From Luzula sylvatica (lineage: Eukaryota > Streptophyta > Magnoliopsida > Poales > Juncaceae), in the NCBI GenBank assembly GCA_946800325.1, contig OX326957.1:26507054-26571053 (forward strand): a DNA stretch of 64,000 bases. Direction: 5' to 3'. A program made the translations under genes and the position numbers. Shown here one piece after another: positions 1 to 10,487 of this stretch. Under the pieces are notes generated by a model, which searched no databases, had not been told where the DNA came from, and was given only the letters and a program-made list of their open reading frames with translations. Positions within the stretch are counted from its first letter, which is position 1, and each line of letters opens with the position of its first letter.

Positions 1-172
1 AATTTTTGGATCCTAAGCATGCAAGGCTCCCATGGACCATTCTATAAAAAAAAAAAAAAAAAATATTTGGTGACTCGAATGCGATTTTATCGGAGGAGAC
101 TCGTCTCGGTTGCCACCGAGTCCGATATACTCGGCCGAGTATTTTTTAACTCGGCCGATATTACGAACCATG
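1..172. mobile_element. Right part of a hAT-like element (window cuts it)
   Basis: This matches 5164-5342, the right end of the complete element at 3971-5342, apart from short A-tract differences. The terminal inverted repeat ends in GAACCATG at 172 and is followed by ATTCAAAT (173-180), the target-site copy. The left end lies upstream of the window, so another tandem unit should precede base 1. The sub-terminal stretch 115-165 is rich in CTCGGCCGA-type motifs, as in the full copy. Confidence 0.7.
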
Positions 173-287
173 ATTCAAATATTGGAATGTACTAAAGCTC
201 TAATACATTCTCGGGTTATAGTATTTGAACTTAATAATCGCAAAAAAAACCATTACTTATTAATATTTGTATTTCTCTCAATTTCAG

Positions 288-378
288 TTCCGAGGACGTC
301 ACAAGGTACAACCATTTGGGTCGAGGATGTTCTGCCGCATGGGAGTGTGGTACACGCGTCGTCAATCAATGGCAAACG
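288..378 (+). pseudogene. Gene X exon 2, copy with 12-bp deletion
   Basis: This is the second exon of an unrecognised gene (X), whose fuller copy is at 3673-5558. A pyrimidine-rich acceptor ending TTTCAG sits at 282-287. The exon opens TTCCGAGGACGTCACAAGG and ends before a possible donor, GTGTATTAG, at 379. Compared with 5458-5558 it has lost 12 bases after TGGGTC, which is in frame. Its first exon would lie upstream of the window. I do not recognise the product. It could be a decayed exon or part of a non-coding transcript. Confidence 0.35.
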
Positions 379-1540
379 GTGTATTAGTTTGAATTTTGTA
401 TATTTTAGCTCTGTTTCGGAAAATTACGAAAACACCCTTCATTTTCTGTTTTTCAGATAAAATAGCCGTTTATTTTTGTTCTGGACTATTTATCGAGCTA
501 AGCATTTAACCGATGCTCCAAATTATTAAGACCGACATTGAATTTTTTTTTTCCAAGAATATATTTTATTTTCATTTTTTAGGGATACTAATTTATTAAA
601 AAAATTTAGGGATCATGCTTATTTTCCGTTCTTCAAACCGCAATGTAATAATTTTTATATGATCATATTATTTTGAGAATTTGTCAAAAAGCCCCAACAT
701 TATGTCTAATTTAAAAAACCCTACATTGTTCAACATTGCAAGAAGTCCCCTGCTAAGTGATTAAAATAATCTACTTAATATTATTTAGTATTTTGTAAAA
801 TATAACTTCTTAAAATACAATTTTGATACTTCAAATCTAATTGTGTAAATATGCATTTCATATTATGTTTCTTATAAAATTTTGTTAAAAAATTTAAACT
901 CTAAAAATATATGTGAGAATTATAATATTGTGAAGCTTACAATGAAGAGAAAATTTAGAGCGAATATATTTGATGAATTTAAAAAAAAAAATCCAATAAT
1001 AATAGATGTATGTTTTATAACATTATACTTTTAACTTATTATTGATCTATACTTCAATTATTTATCTCCCGTTCGTAGAGGATCTCAGGATCTCATAAAT
1101 GAAAAGATAAATAATTGAATACAAGAGGTACAACATAGTTGTAAACATATGATAATAGATGATATGATTTTGTAAAGTTTCTCAAAATTTATTTAAAATA
1201 ATTGACCCACACATTTATACAAATAATTTAAAATTATCAAAAAATAGTTCATAATTTGTTAAATAATGTAATATAACTATTGAAAATGATGATATGACAC
1301 AAAATGCTAAAAACAATTATATTGATTTTGGATATTCGTCAAATAATTAAGGTAAGTTATGCATCGAATTATTTTTTAATTAATAGAGGCTTATTTAACC
1401 CATTGCATTGTTTACGGGAAAACTATTCCTTACCTCTCATTTTTCCATCAAATCTTCTATATCATGAATTAGTAATTAATGATCTAAGTAATTAACAAAA
1501 ATATAACCCATTAATCGTTAATGCATATTGAATAGAAATG
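379..1540. other. AT-rich spacer upstream of PMEI-like copy 1
   Basis: No gene is seen here. The first part (379-769) follows X exon 2 and recurs at 5559-5950, 21052-21420 and 28918-29300. The part from 771 recurs at 8689, 22958, 29841 and, truncated, at about 20275. The junction at 769/770 is the unoccupied site of the Helitron inserted in unit 2. This spacer has many small indels between copies, unlike the conserved promoter that follows. Confidence 0.7.
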
Positions 1541-1834
1541 ATGTGGTGAGGAAAGGAGGGCACCGTATATGGGAGCTATTAATCAAGAGCCACACAGCTA
1601 CGGAGGAAGTCAACATTAGGTTAAACTTGAGCATTATTCTCTAAACATAGACACGATTCAAAATTAACCATGCAAATTTAGAGAAAGAGAGAGGAACCTT
1701 CAATAGTATAAATAGAGGTCCATCACTCACCCGTAAATACTTCACTCTTAATTCCATTGATCTTCTAACTCAAGCACTATCTCGCTCTCTCGCTCTGACT
1801 CCAATTCCCTAACTCATCACACAAGACAACAGCA
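1541..1834 (+). promoter_or_regulatory. Promoter and 5' leader of PMEI-like copy 1
   Basis: The TATA box TATAAATA is at 1707-1714, 128 bases upstream of the ATG. A probable start region, CATCACTCACCC, lies about 10-25 bases after it. The leader is CT-rich (CTCGCTCTCTCGCTCTGACT). AGTCAA at 1608-1613 is the reverse of TTGACT, a W-box (WRKY factor) core. This block is almost identical in all four copies, in contrast to the diverged sequence further upstream. Confidence 0.7.
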
Positions 1835-2552
1835 ATGGCATCAACAAAAGCCTTCTCGCTATTCCTCACACTCTCCTTGCTCTCTCCCACATTGGCAACC
1901 TTCATTGATCCGAGATTGGTCCATACCGGTATTGAAGCTGCCCTTCCCCATGACTTTTCCACCTCAGCCCTTCCAAATGTTGGTGAAGTTACGGAGGCAC
2001 ATAAGATTGCTAAGGAAACCTTGACCAATCCTAACACGATTGCCCTTGCTCAATCATGTCTCTCTGCTGCCAAAGAGGCTGGTGTCAACGTGTTATACTT
2101 CATGTCAAGCGTTCTTGGTGACCCGATCAGCCGCCCTGCCATGATCGGGTGCATTGACACATGCAATGTCACAATCGAAGTTGCAGTTAAACAACTTGGA
2201 AATTGCATTCAGGTAGTACACATTATGAATTTAATTTTCTTAAAATTTTACGTATGAAATTCCTGGATTTGTCAAATCTTACAATATTATTATATCAAAT
2301 ATACTAATTTCATTTTCCATTTTTATGATAAATTAGCTGATGAATGGAAAAACGAAGTTGACGGTTGTCGAGCTAAAAACGGTTCAAAAGTTGTTGAACT
2401 CCGCAACAGAAGGTGCTGTAAAATGTAATACGAGCTGTAAGCAGACAAAAGCGGACATGGAAGTGATGTTTGAGAACCTTCTCGATAAATTTATCAAGTT
2501 GTCAAAGATCGCCATTAAAGCGTGTTCCACAATTGCCGATGCAGCTACTTAA
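1835..2552 (+). CDS. PMEI/invertase-inhibitor-like secreted protein, copy 1
   Basis: Two exons: 1835-2212 and 2337-2552. The 124-bp intron (2213-2336) begins GTAGTA, ends AAATTAG and is in phase 0. The product is 197 residues. Residues 1-21 form a signal peptide (hydrophobic core FSLFLTLSLL, likely cut after PTLA), implying secretion to the cell wall or vacuole. The remainder is alpha-helical. The second half follows the plant pectin methylesterase/invertase inhibitor pattern: a Cys-containing helix (Cys106), a spacer of about 50 residues, then Cys156/Cys160 and a long C-terminal helix. Seven cysteines are present (75, 106, 110, 124, 156, 160, 189). Possible N-glycosylation sites are Asn111 and Asn157. 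The N-terminal two-Cys hairpin usual in PMEIs is not seen, so the inhibitory target cannot be assigned. Residue 35 is Ala here and Gly in the other three copies. The family call is moderately sure; the gene model is strongly supported. Confidence 0.8.
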
Positions 2553-3672
2553 TTAGTCGGTCGGAGTATGATTAAGTGATTTTCATTTTAATTTCTTTTT
2601 TTGATTATTTTCATTTGAATTTGGTTTTATACCTACTGTTAGGAGCTCTTTTGTGCCAAATAGGCTAACTTGAGTCTCGAAGTATATGAATTTTGTCTAC
2701 TGACGTTAGTTTCCAGTTGATGTAATGAAGGAAAGGGATTTAATGAAATTATCTTTATGATAATGTTTTGTGTTCAGTTTTTTAGTACTTTTTGTTGAAT
2801 TTTCTTATATTTATTACGTACACAAAAACTCACACACATCCATTTTTCATTAAACATGCAATTTGTTTCCTTTTGAGAATCAGATGCAATAATTTTTTTT
2901 GTGAACTTACAAGCAATTTGAATTAATCATGCAACTCTCATTAATAAAAAAAAAGTACTCATGCAACTCTCTTACTAAGCAAACATTCCATATCGAGATT
3001 ACGCAACAAGCACGATATTTTAACTATATGCTTCCTTTAAATTTTTTTTTTTTTAAAAAAAAAAAAAATAGTTGAAAATAGATATTAGAAAGTCAATCTC
3101 TCAAAACAAATAGATATAAGAAAGTAAACCCGGCCTTTGGTTTTCGACAATTATTGAACAATTTCTTAGTTTATATCAGCCTAATTATTTTTGAATAATT
3201 TTAACCATTAATTAACTATTTTTTGTTGTTACAGTATATTCGAAAACATTAACGTGTCTGTTAGTGTACGACCAACTTTGAACTTTTTTAGAAGATCACG
3301 TTTTCTTTCGTGAATGACATAGACTATCATTTACGTTACATATAAGCTATCATATTGAATTTAATAAGATAACTAATTTTACTGGATTTCCTCTTCCTCT
3401 TCAGACATTCGGCCATGTCACCCAGTTGTTTTTGTCCGTCGGGTTAAGGATTAAATTCGGAAAATTGATCTCAGTCTTTCAATGTTTTCTGAACTTGGTC
3501 CATGAACACCACGACAATATATTTGCAATTTTTTCTCTAATTTGAAATTAGTAATTTTCTCTTTCTCCCCAATGTTATGCCGAGCAACAAATCCTAGGCG
3601 ACGTGGGTGGAGATTTCTGGCCAGCCTTCTTCCCACGATCTTCGATCATGGCGACGAAACCCTAGAAAAAAC
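2553..3672. other. 3' flank of PMEI-like copy 1 and upstream region of gene X
   Basis: No separate gene is seen. It begins with the 3' UTR of the PMEI-like gene; no canonical AATAAA stands out. A T-run followed by an A-run at about 3041-3069 is absent from the other copies. Near 3518 about 75 bases found at 11417-11491 are missing. From 3520 the sequence becomes GC-richer and reads as the 5' region of gene X, with a 5-codon upstream ORF (MATKP) and a telo-box-like AAACCCTA at about 3658, a motif common in promoters of growth-related plant genes. Confidence 0.5.
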
Positions 3673-3970
3673 ATGGCGACGCTCGCACCGAGTACACGGA
3701 CTCCCCTCTCTCTCCGTTCTCATTTATGCAAGCAAGTAATTTTTTGCTTATTAGGGTTTCGATTGATGGTTTGTTTTTTGCTGACAGTCTTCGTTTTTTG
3801 CTGAATCGAAATGAGTTTATTTCGAATTTTTGTTCATTTCGTTCATATGTTCGACAAATTCTGTTTGATTTTATACTCAAAGCTGATTTTTTTTTTCGAG
3901 GTTTTTATTGATTGAGAAGATTTTCTTAGTGATTATGTTTATTTTGGGCGATTTCGTGCTGAATTCAAAT

Positions 3971-5342
3971 CATGGTTCTGAATATCGGATTCGGACTCGG
4001 ACTCGGCCGGCTCCGTCGACTCGGGACTTGGTCGACTCTGACAAGACTCGGGCGAGTAAAAAAAAAAAAATCGGACTGTTGATAAAATATCGGAAAAAAA
4101 TAGAAAAAAAATTAAAAAAAAATTATAAAAATTGAAAAATATTATAAGAGCTAATTGAACTAATAAAAACTCAAATTTGGATTTACCACATAACATAATA
4201 TCGAAAGTTGAAATCGGGATCAGATATTATTTTAGAACAAAATGATGGAACAAAAATAAATAAACCGAATAAATATTGTGTAAAAAATATAATATTTAAT
4301 GATAGAATACTATATAAATAAATTTGTGTATAAAACATTTTAAATATTATTAAGAAAATAATTTATAAATTATGCAAAAATATGTGATGCATATCCATTT
4401 TTCGAATAAGTTTTATTAGTTTCTGAGGAATTAACGAATAAAAGTGTCCTCCAATAATTAAATATTAATACGAGAAATATGTTAAATATAATTAAAAGAT
4501 AATTTAATAATTTAATAAATTAAGTATAAATATATAATTTGAATTTTTTTTTCGAATAACTAAATATTGGACAAGCAGAATTGAATATATATATCCGAAT
4601 ATTTTCTATGGTATCTTTGAAAGAAGCAATATTGATGGGTCACATCATAAAGATAATTTGATTTTATGTGTATGACTTTTGAAATCTTTGACGTGATATT
4701 ACCTAACTCACTAACAACAAGTGAAAACATACAAAGATTACATAATTAAACTCCACAAAATATCCCATAACATTTTTCTGCCGGAGAATGTTGTACCTCC
4801 CCCACTACACATCCCCCACGAGTCTTGATGACGTGGCTATGGATTAACACCGTAAAAATTAACACAAATACATGAGTTAACATCAAATTTTGCGTGTTAT
4901 TTATATTATGTTATGATTTAACACCAAATTAAGGTGTTAAGTCATGTACTTGTGTGTTAATTTTTAGTGGTGACACGTCATCAAGAGTGGTGGGGGATGA
5001 TAGTGGGGGATGTACATCACTACTCTTTTCTGCCCCCCTCTTTCTTCCCCAAAATTTCTTCCATATTTGTATTAAAACTTATTTTCTCCACGACTACAAT
5101 GGCGAAGTCTCATTTTTTTTGCATACTCGCTGATATATAAACACGAGAAAATAGAATTCCTCCAATTTTTGGATCCTAAGCATGCAAGGCTCCCATGGAC
5201 CATTCTATAAATAAAAAAAAAATAAAAAAATAATATTCGATGATTCGGATGCGATTTTATCGGAGGAGACTCGTCTCGGTTGCCACCGAGTCCGATATAC
5301 TCGGCCGAGTATTTTTTAACTCGGCCGATATTACGAACCATG
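3971..5342. mobile_element. Non-autonomous hAT-like element in gene X intron
   Basis: The element is 1372 bp, flanked by 8-bp direct repeats ATTCAAAT (3963-3970 and 5343-5350). The terminal inverted repeats are CATGGTTC.. on the left and ..GAACCATG on the right, and the match extends through AATATCGG/CCGATATT. Sub-terminal regions are dense in CTCGG/TCGGCC repeats. Unoccupied sites with a single ATTCAAAT exist at 20836-20843 and 28703-28710. No transposase is visible. An 8-bp duplication with CA..TG ends fits the hAT superfamily. A second transposon (4781-5025) is nested inside. The copy entering at base 1 shows that it was inserted before the cluster I duplication. Confidence 0.8.
4781..5025. 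mobile_element. Foldback MITE nested in the hAT-like element
   Basis: This 245-bp sequence folds on itself. The left arm (GTACCTCCCCCACTAC..TTGATGACGTG) matches the reverse complement of the right arm (CACGTCATCAAGAG..GTAGTGATGTAC), and the arms continue into TTAACACC/GGTGTTAA near the centre. TTTTCTG flanks it on both sides (4774-4780 and 5026-5032). No coding capacity. Its outermost bases resemble those of the element at 33129-33756. Confidence 0.75.
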
Positions 5343-6860
5343 ATTCAAATATTGGAATGTACTAAAGCTCTAATACATTCTCGGGTTATAGTATTTGAAC
5401 TTAATAATCGCAAAAAAAACCATTACTTATTAATATTTGTATTTCTCTCAATTTCAGTTCCGAGGACGTCACAAGGTACAACCATTTGGGTCAAGGCAGA
5501 TCGAGGATGTTCTGCCGCATGGGAGTGTGGTACACGCGTCGTCAATCAATGGCAAACGGTGTATTAGTTTGAATTTTGTATATTTTAGCTCTGTTTCGGA
5601 AAATTTACGAAAACGCCCTTCGTTTTCTGTTTTTCAGATAAAATAGCCGTTTATTTTTGTTCTGGACTATTTATCGAGCTAAGCCTTTAACCGATGCGCC
5701 AAATTATTAAGACCGACATTGAATTTTTTTTTTCCAAGAATATATTTTATTTTCGTTTTTTAGGGATACTAATTTATTAAAAAAATTTAGGGATCATGCT
5801 TATTTTCCGTTCTTCAAACCGCAATGTAATAATTTTTATATGATCATATTATTTTGAGAATTTGTCAAAAATCCCCAACATTATGTCTAATTAAAAAAAC
5901 CCTACATTGTTCAACATTGCAAGAAGTCCCCTGCTAAGTGATTAAAATAATCTCTCCTCCCATTAATATTGCAATACTCGTTTTCTCACACGTGCCACGT
6001 TTCATATTTTTCAGCCATTCTATTATACAGATCATGGCCATTCTTTTTTAATACTAAGGAGAAAAAACCATACCTATAAACATGCCTTACCGTACGACAT
6101 CATGGCTAAAAGCTGAAGAGAGAGAGAGAGAGAGGTAGCCCATCATTCATCCTGGCTAAAGAGAAAGGACAGCCTACCAAAGCTAGAGCCATATTTACAA
6201 ACAAACATCCAGGGCCTAAAGAGCTAAAGAGGGAGAACAAACATGGCGGAGACAGATCGAACAAGAACAAAGAGAAACAACATGGCAGATCGAACGAGAG
6301 AGGAACGAGAGCCAACCATCACGGATCCAGCTAGGGTTCTCCAACGCCGCGCCTACGACCCACTCCTTTCTTGTTGCTCAAGTAAGTGGCTCTACAAATC
6401 CAGCTAGAGTTCTCCAACGATGCGTCTAGGGTTCTCCGACGATACGCTTAGGGCGGAGCCCCTTTCTTCCTCGAGTGAGTGGCTGGATCGAGTCTCCAAC
6501 AAAAATCTGCATGAATCAACAAAAAAACGGCATTGCTGCCCATTTGGTGAACAAATCGAAGCAGATCATGATAAGTACGTTGTAAAACTTGAATCTTTTC
6601 TCCTCATTCTAACCATTTAGGGTTTGATTGGGTCTGAATTTTTTTTATGTACAGGAACGTCCTCATTCTAACTCGCTCAATTAAGTCGCTTGTTCCATGG
6701 TTGTTTGCAGCCTTTATGTTGGAATTCTTTACGATTAATTATTCATCTTCTTTCCGCCTTTTCCTTGATCAAATTGACAAATTAAGGGCATTTTTTAATC
6801 GATTTCCATTACATCGAATTCAATTAACTGATTGGTTTTTTTTAGCTTTATTCTTTTGTA

Positions 6861-7250
6861 GTTGTATTACAAAGATAGTGAAGGCTGGATTCTCGGCGAG
6901 TATTTGATATATTTCTACCTTGCTGGCCCTGACGAGGTATTCATGTATTCATATTATACTTGCAATTTGCATAAAAGCCCCTGTAATTATAATATTCTTG
7001 TAACTTTATTTTCAGGTCAAATGCTGGCAAATTAGGAAGCACACAAAGGCTCCTCAAACTGCGGGTGCAATCCACACTGATTTTGAACGTGCTCTTTTTT
7101 GTGCTGAGGTATTTTAAAATTTGAATTTGAATGAATTTATTGTTTCACAATTTTTTATTATTTTGTAAGGAATAATATGTATAATTTTGTGGTGTTAAGG
7201 TTATGAAATTTGAGGATCTCAAAGAGTAGACAGTGAAGCTGCACTTAAGA
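6861..7250 (+). pseudogene. OLA1: Captured 3' exons of an Obg-like ATPase (OLA1/YchF)
   Basis: Three exon remnants: 6861-6936, 7016-7108 and 7200-7250, separated by introns with GT..AG borders. The first reads KIVKAGFSA, then after a one-base loss LIYFYLAGPDE. The second reads [19 protein letters not shown] followed by HTDFER and CAE. The third reads VMKFEDLKE, then runs into a stop, with SEAALK still readable in another frame. This is the C-terminal TGS region of the YchF/OLA1 P-loop ATPase family, as known from plants and animals. The GTPase domain is absent. Two frame breaks make it non-functional, and retained introns show capture at DNA level rather than by retrotransposition. It lies inside the Helitron. 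Confidence 0.85.
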
Positions 7251-8650
7251 TATGCAATTGGTTTGAAAGAATGGGTATTGATGTAATTATTTATTAATTT
7301 GTTTTTTTTTTATTATTTGACAGCCGCCGCCGATCCAAATCGAACCACTTCGTTTGGCATCTTGATTCTTCCCACATTGTGATTATTTTGATCCTTGTAA
7401 TTTTGTTTTCAATTTTCACAGTTTTAATAATTGGAAGAAACCATACCTACAAGCATGTCTGAGATATGGTTATGAAGAAGCCATATCACATTGGCAAATG
7501 GCACATTCTGAGTATTTCTCTTTCTTCCCACAATTTGCCTTACCGTACAACATCTTGATTCTTCCTATCCAATCTTGTCATGGCTAAAAGTTGAAAATAT
7601 GACAAAAAAATCCAATTTTCAGACTCTCACGAGACAAATTAAAACTGCAGAATATGGTTATTAATCTGTATGCCGTTCTAACATTTGACTTTTACGCTGA
7701 AATTAGAAAGCAATGGGGGTAAAGAAGATTTTTTTTCTTATATTTGTTTCAATAAAAACTTGATTTTTTGGAAATTAAATTGATGGATTTGATGAATATT
7801 TATAAATCCATATAGATCCAACATTATCAGCTTACAACATGCAACTTTTTAAATGTACTTTAATTTGTACAATATCCAACCTTATTGACTAATTTAACGG
7901 GTACTGGTGTCCTACAAGTTAGTGCTCTTTGCATTTTTGTATTTGATCCAAATCCAAATTAATTTTATAGTTTAGAGTGCTTAAATATTTTTCTGAAATA
8001 AATTGTGATAAAACTTTTCAAGCTTTTTGCCTTCTATTTTATTTCTAAAGGTAAAAATAATTTTAACCACTTCTCACTTTTATATTGTTTTTAGGGTGTA
8101 CTTTGTAAACTTAAACTAAGAAAATTTCATTGTGTCCATGCCTCCTTGTTTGGCAATTGAATGCAATAGGCCTGCTTAAATAAGAAAAAACTATATTTTT
8201 TATGTTCTTTCCAGTACTCTTTATGAGTACTTTATTCATTGAAGTACTTGTGTTCTATATTTGAATCTATATTTTTTTTTTTCATTTTTGTGTACTTCAA
8301 CATAGAAACAATTAATATGTCCTTCATGTATATTCGCAAGAATGCAACTTTAAATCATAAACTCCACATTATTTTTTTCTTGCATATAATCTATGTTGTC
8401 ATTCAAAATATTAAGTTATTTAGCACATCAATGAGCCAGCAAGTAAGGACATGCCAACTTGGATAGCCAGTGGATACGGGCTTATAATTTGGTCTAAATT
8501 TATGTTTTGTGAATTATGTTGTTTTTTGTAAGAATAATAATTATTGACAATAACATCAGTTATTTTGGTTATGCATACACAAACTCCCAGTTACCAATAA
8601 TAGTTTACTTACAAACTGATAATTATTTAATTCATATTAAATAATTATTT
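7251..8650. other. Helitron interior without recognisable gene
   Basis: AT-rich sequence. GCCGCCGCCGATCC at about 7323 follows a possible acceptor (TTTGACAG) and could be another captured exon edge, but I cannot assign it. CATCTTGATTCTTCC recurs at about 7359 and 7549. No long open frame is convincing. It ends in the sequence leading to the 3' hairpin. Confidence 0.5.
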
Positions 8651-8655
8651 ACAAG

Positions 8656-8687
8656 AACCCGCAGCGAAGCGCGGGTTATTTTCCTAG
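8656..8687 (+). other. Helitron 3' terminal hairpin and CTAG end
   Basis: Stem AACCCGC/GCGGGTT with an 8-base inner segment, AGCGAAGC. That inner segment contains GCGAAGC, a heptamer known from DNA biophysics to form an unusually stable mini-hairpin. The stem is followed by ATTTTCCTAG and the host T. Such hairpins are thought to mark the end of rolling-circle strand transfer. Confidence 0.8.
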
Positions 8688-9480
8688 TCTACTTAATATT
8701 ATTTAGTATTTTGTAAAATATAACTTCTTAAAATACAATTTTGATACTTAAAATCTAATTGTGTAAATATGCATTTCATATTATGTTTCTTATAAAATTT
8801 TGTTAAAAAAGTTAAACTCTAAAAATATATGTTAGAATTATAATATTGTGAAGCTTACAATGAAGAGAAAATTTAGAGCGAATATATTTGATGAATTTAA
8901 AAAAAAAAAAATCCAATAATAATAGATGTATGTTTTATAACATTATACTTTTAACTTATTATTGATCTATACTTCAATTATTGATCTATACTTCAATTAT
9001 TTATCTCCCATTCGTAGAGGATCTCAGGATCTCATAAATGAAAAGATAAATAATTGAATACAACTGGTACAACATAGTTGTAAACATATGATAATACATG
9101 ATATGATTTTGTAAAGTTTCTCAAAATTTATTTAAAATAATTGACCCACACATTTATACAAATAATTTAAAATTATCAAGAAATAGTTCATAATTTGTTA
9201 AATAATGTAATATAACTATTGAAAATGATGATATGACACAAAATGCTAAAAACAATAATGAATTAATTTTGGATATTTGTCAAATAATTAAGGTAAGTTA
9301 TGCATCGAATTTTTTTTAATTAACAGAGGCTTATTTAACCCATTGCATTGTTTACAGGAAAACTATTCCTTACCTCATTTTTCAATCAAATTTTCTATAT
9401 CATAAATTAGTAGTTAATGATCCAAATAATTAACAAAAATATAACCCATTAATAATTAATGCATATTGATTAGAAATGAC
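8688..9480. other. AT-rich spacer upstream of PMEI-like copy 2
   Basis: Homologous to 770-1540, with small indels and base changes. I see nothing coding in it. Confidence 0.7.
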
Positions 9481-9769
9481 GTGGTGAGGAAAGGAGGGCA
9501 CCGCATATGCGATCTATTAATCAAGAGCCACACAGCTACGGAGGAAGTCAACATTAGGTTAAACTTGAGCATTATTCTCTAAACATAGACACGATTCAAA
9601 ATTAACCATGCAAATTTAGAGAAAGAGAGAGGAACCCTCAATAGTATAAATAGAGGTCCATCACTCACCCGTAAACACCTCACTCTTAATTCCATTCTTC
9701 TAACTCAAGCACTCTCTCGCTTTCTCGCTCTGACTCCAATTCCCTAACTCATCACACAAGACAACAGCA
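9481..9769 (+). promoter_or_regulatory. Promoter and 5' leader of PMEI-like copy 2
   Basis: TATAAATA is at 9645-9652, 125 bases before the ATG; three bases of the leader (GAT) are missing relative to copies 1, 3 and 4. The W-box core AGTCAA upstream is conserved. Otherwise it is nearly identical to copy 1. Confidence 0.7.
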
Positions 9770-10487
9770 ATGGCATCAACAAAAGCCTTCTCGCTATTCC
9801 TCACACTGTCCTTGCTCTCTCCCACATTGGCAACCTTCATTGACCCGAGATTGGTCCATACCGGTATTGAAGGTGCCCTTCCCCATGACTTTTCCACCTC
9901 AGCCCTTCCAAATGTTGGTGAAGTTACGGAGGCACATAAGATTGCTAAGGAAACCTTGACCAATCCTAACACGATTGCCCTTGCTCAATCATGTCTCTCT
10001 GCTGCCAAAGAGGCTGGTGTCAACGTGTTATACTTCATGTCAAGCGTTCTTGGTGACCCGATCAGCCGCCCTGCCATGATCGGGTGCATTGACACATGCA
10101 ATGTCACAATCGAAGTTGCAGTTAAACAACTTGGCAATTGCATTCAGGTAGTACACATTATGAATTTAATTTTCTTAAAATTTTACGTATGAAATTCCTG
10201 AATTTGTCAAATCTTACAATATTATTATATCAAATATACTAATTTCATTTTCCATTTTTATGATAAATTAGCTGATGAATGGAAAAACGAAGTTGACGGT
10301 TGTCGAGCTAAAAACGGTTCAAAAGTTGTTGAACTCCGCAACAGAAGGTGCTGTAAAATGTAATACGAGCTGTAAGCAGACAAAAGCGGACATGGAAGTG
10401 ATGTTTGAGAACCTTCTCGATAAATTTATCAAGTTGTCAAAGATCGCCATTAAAGCGTGTTCCACAATTGCCGATGCAGCTACTTAA
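9770..10487 (+). CDS. PMEI/invertase-inhibitor-like secreted protein, copy 2
   Basis: Exons 9770-10147 and 10272-10487, with a 124-bp intron (10148-10271) at the same place and phase as copy 1. The 197-residue product has a signal peptide (1-21), seven cysteines and Gly35. Base differences from copy 1 in the exons are few: one changes Ala35 to Gly, the others are silent (for example GAT to GAC in the Asp25 codon and GGA to GGC in the Gly122 codon). Exon 2 is base-for-base the same in all four copies. The gene is intact and has its own TATA box, so it is probably expressible. It lies only about 1.1 kb from satellite array 1, where heterochromatin could silence it. Confidence 0.8.

Larger units (their letters stand above)
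3673..5558 (+). pseudogene. Gene X, two exons split by a transposon-filled intron
   Basis: Unrecognised gene. Exon 1 is 3673-3735 (21 codons, starting MATLAPSTRTPLSL; basic and Ser/Thr-rich with no acidic residue, like an organelle transit peptide). Its donor is GTAATTTT. Exon 2 is 5458-5558, with acceptor TTTCAG, and continues in frame as FRGRHKVQPFGS. The exons are joined in phase 0, giving about 55 residues before a possible second donor, GTGTATTAG. The intron is about 1.7 kb here but 340 bp in the copy at 28416-28917, because a hAT-like element fills it. If exon 2 is not spliced onward, the frame ends at a stop near 5644. A real downstream exon is not evident, so this is probably a gene fragment spread by tandem duplication. 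Confidence 0.4.
5951..8687 (+). mobile_element. Non-autonomous Helitron carrying captured gene exons
   Basis: The 2737-bp insertion starts with TC (TCTCTCCTCCC) and ends with CTAG. It sits between an A (5950) and a T (8688), with no target duplication, as Helitrons do. Unit 1 keeps the empty site at 769/770. A hairpin (AACCCGC 8656-8662 paired with GCGGGTT 8671-8677) lies 10 bases before the 3' end, the hallmark of Helitron 3' termini. No Rep/helicase is present. Inside are Obg-like ATPase exons (6861-7250), a GA microsatellite (6117-6133), three degenerate copies of CTAGGGTTCTCCAACG between 6324 and 6445, and two related pieces containing CTTACCGTAC and CATGGCTAAAAG (6081-6116 and 7533-7596), suggesting internal duplication. 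Confidence 0.88.

Noticed and set aside
1777..2037. Minus-strand open frame opposite PMEI exon 1 (and its equivalents in copies 2-4)
   Set aside because: It is conserved only because the gene is; splice sites, signal peptide and cysteine pattern all support the plus strand.
6106..6315. Minus-strand 69-codon frame in the Helitron
   Set aside because: Low-complexity, Leu/Phe/Ser-rich translation over a GA microsatellite and AG-rich sequence; no homology recognised.
8239..8466. 75-codon plus-strand frame in the Helitron
   Set aside because: AT-rich, hydrophobic low-complexity sequence with no recognised motif or gene context.
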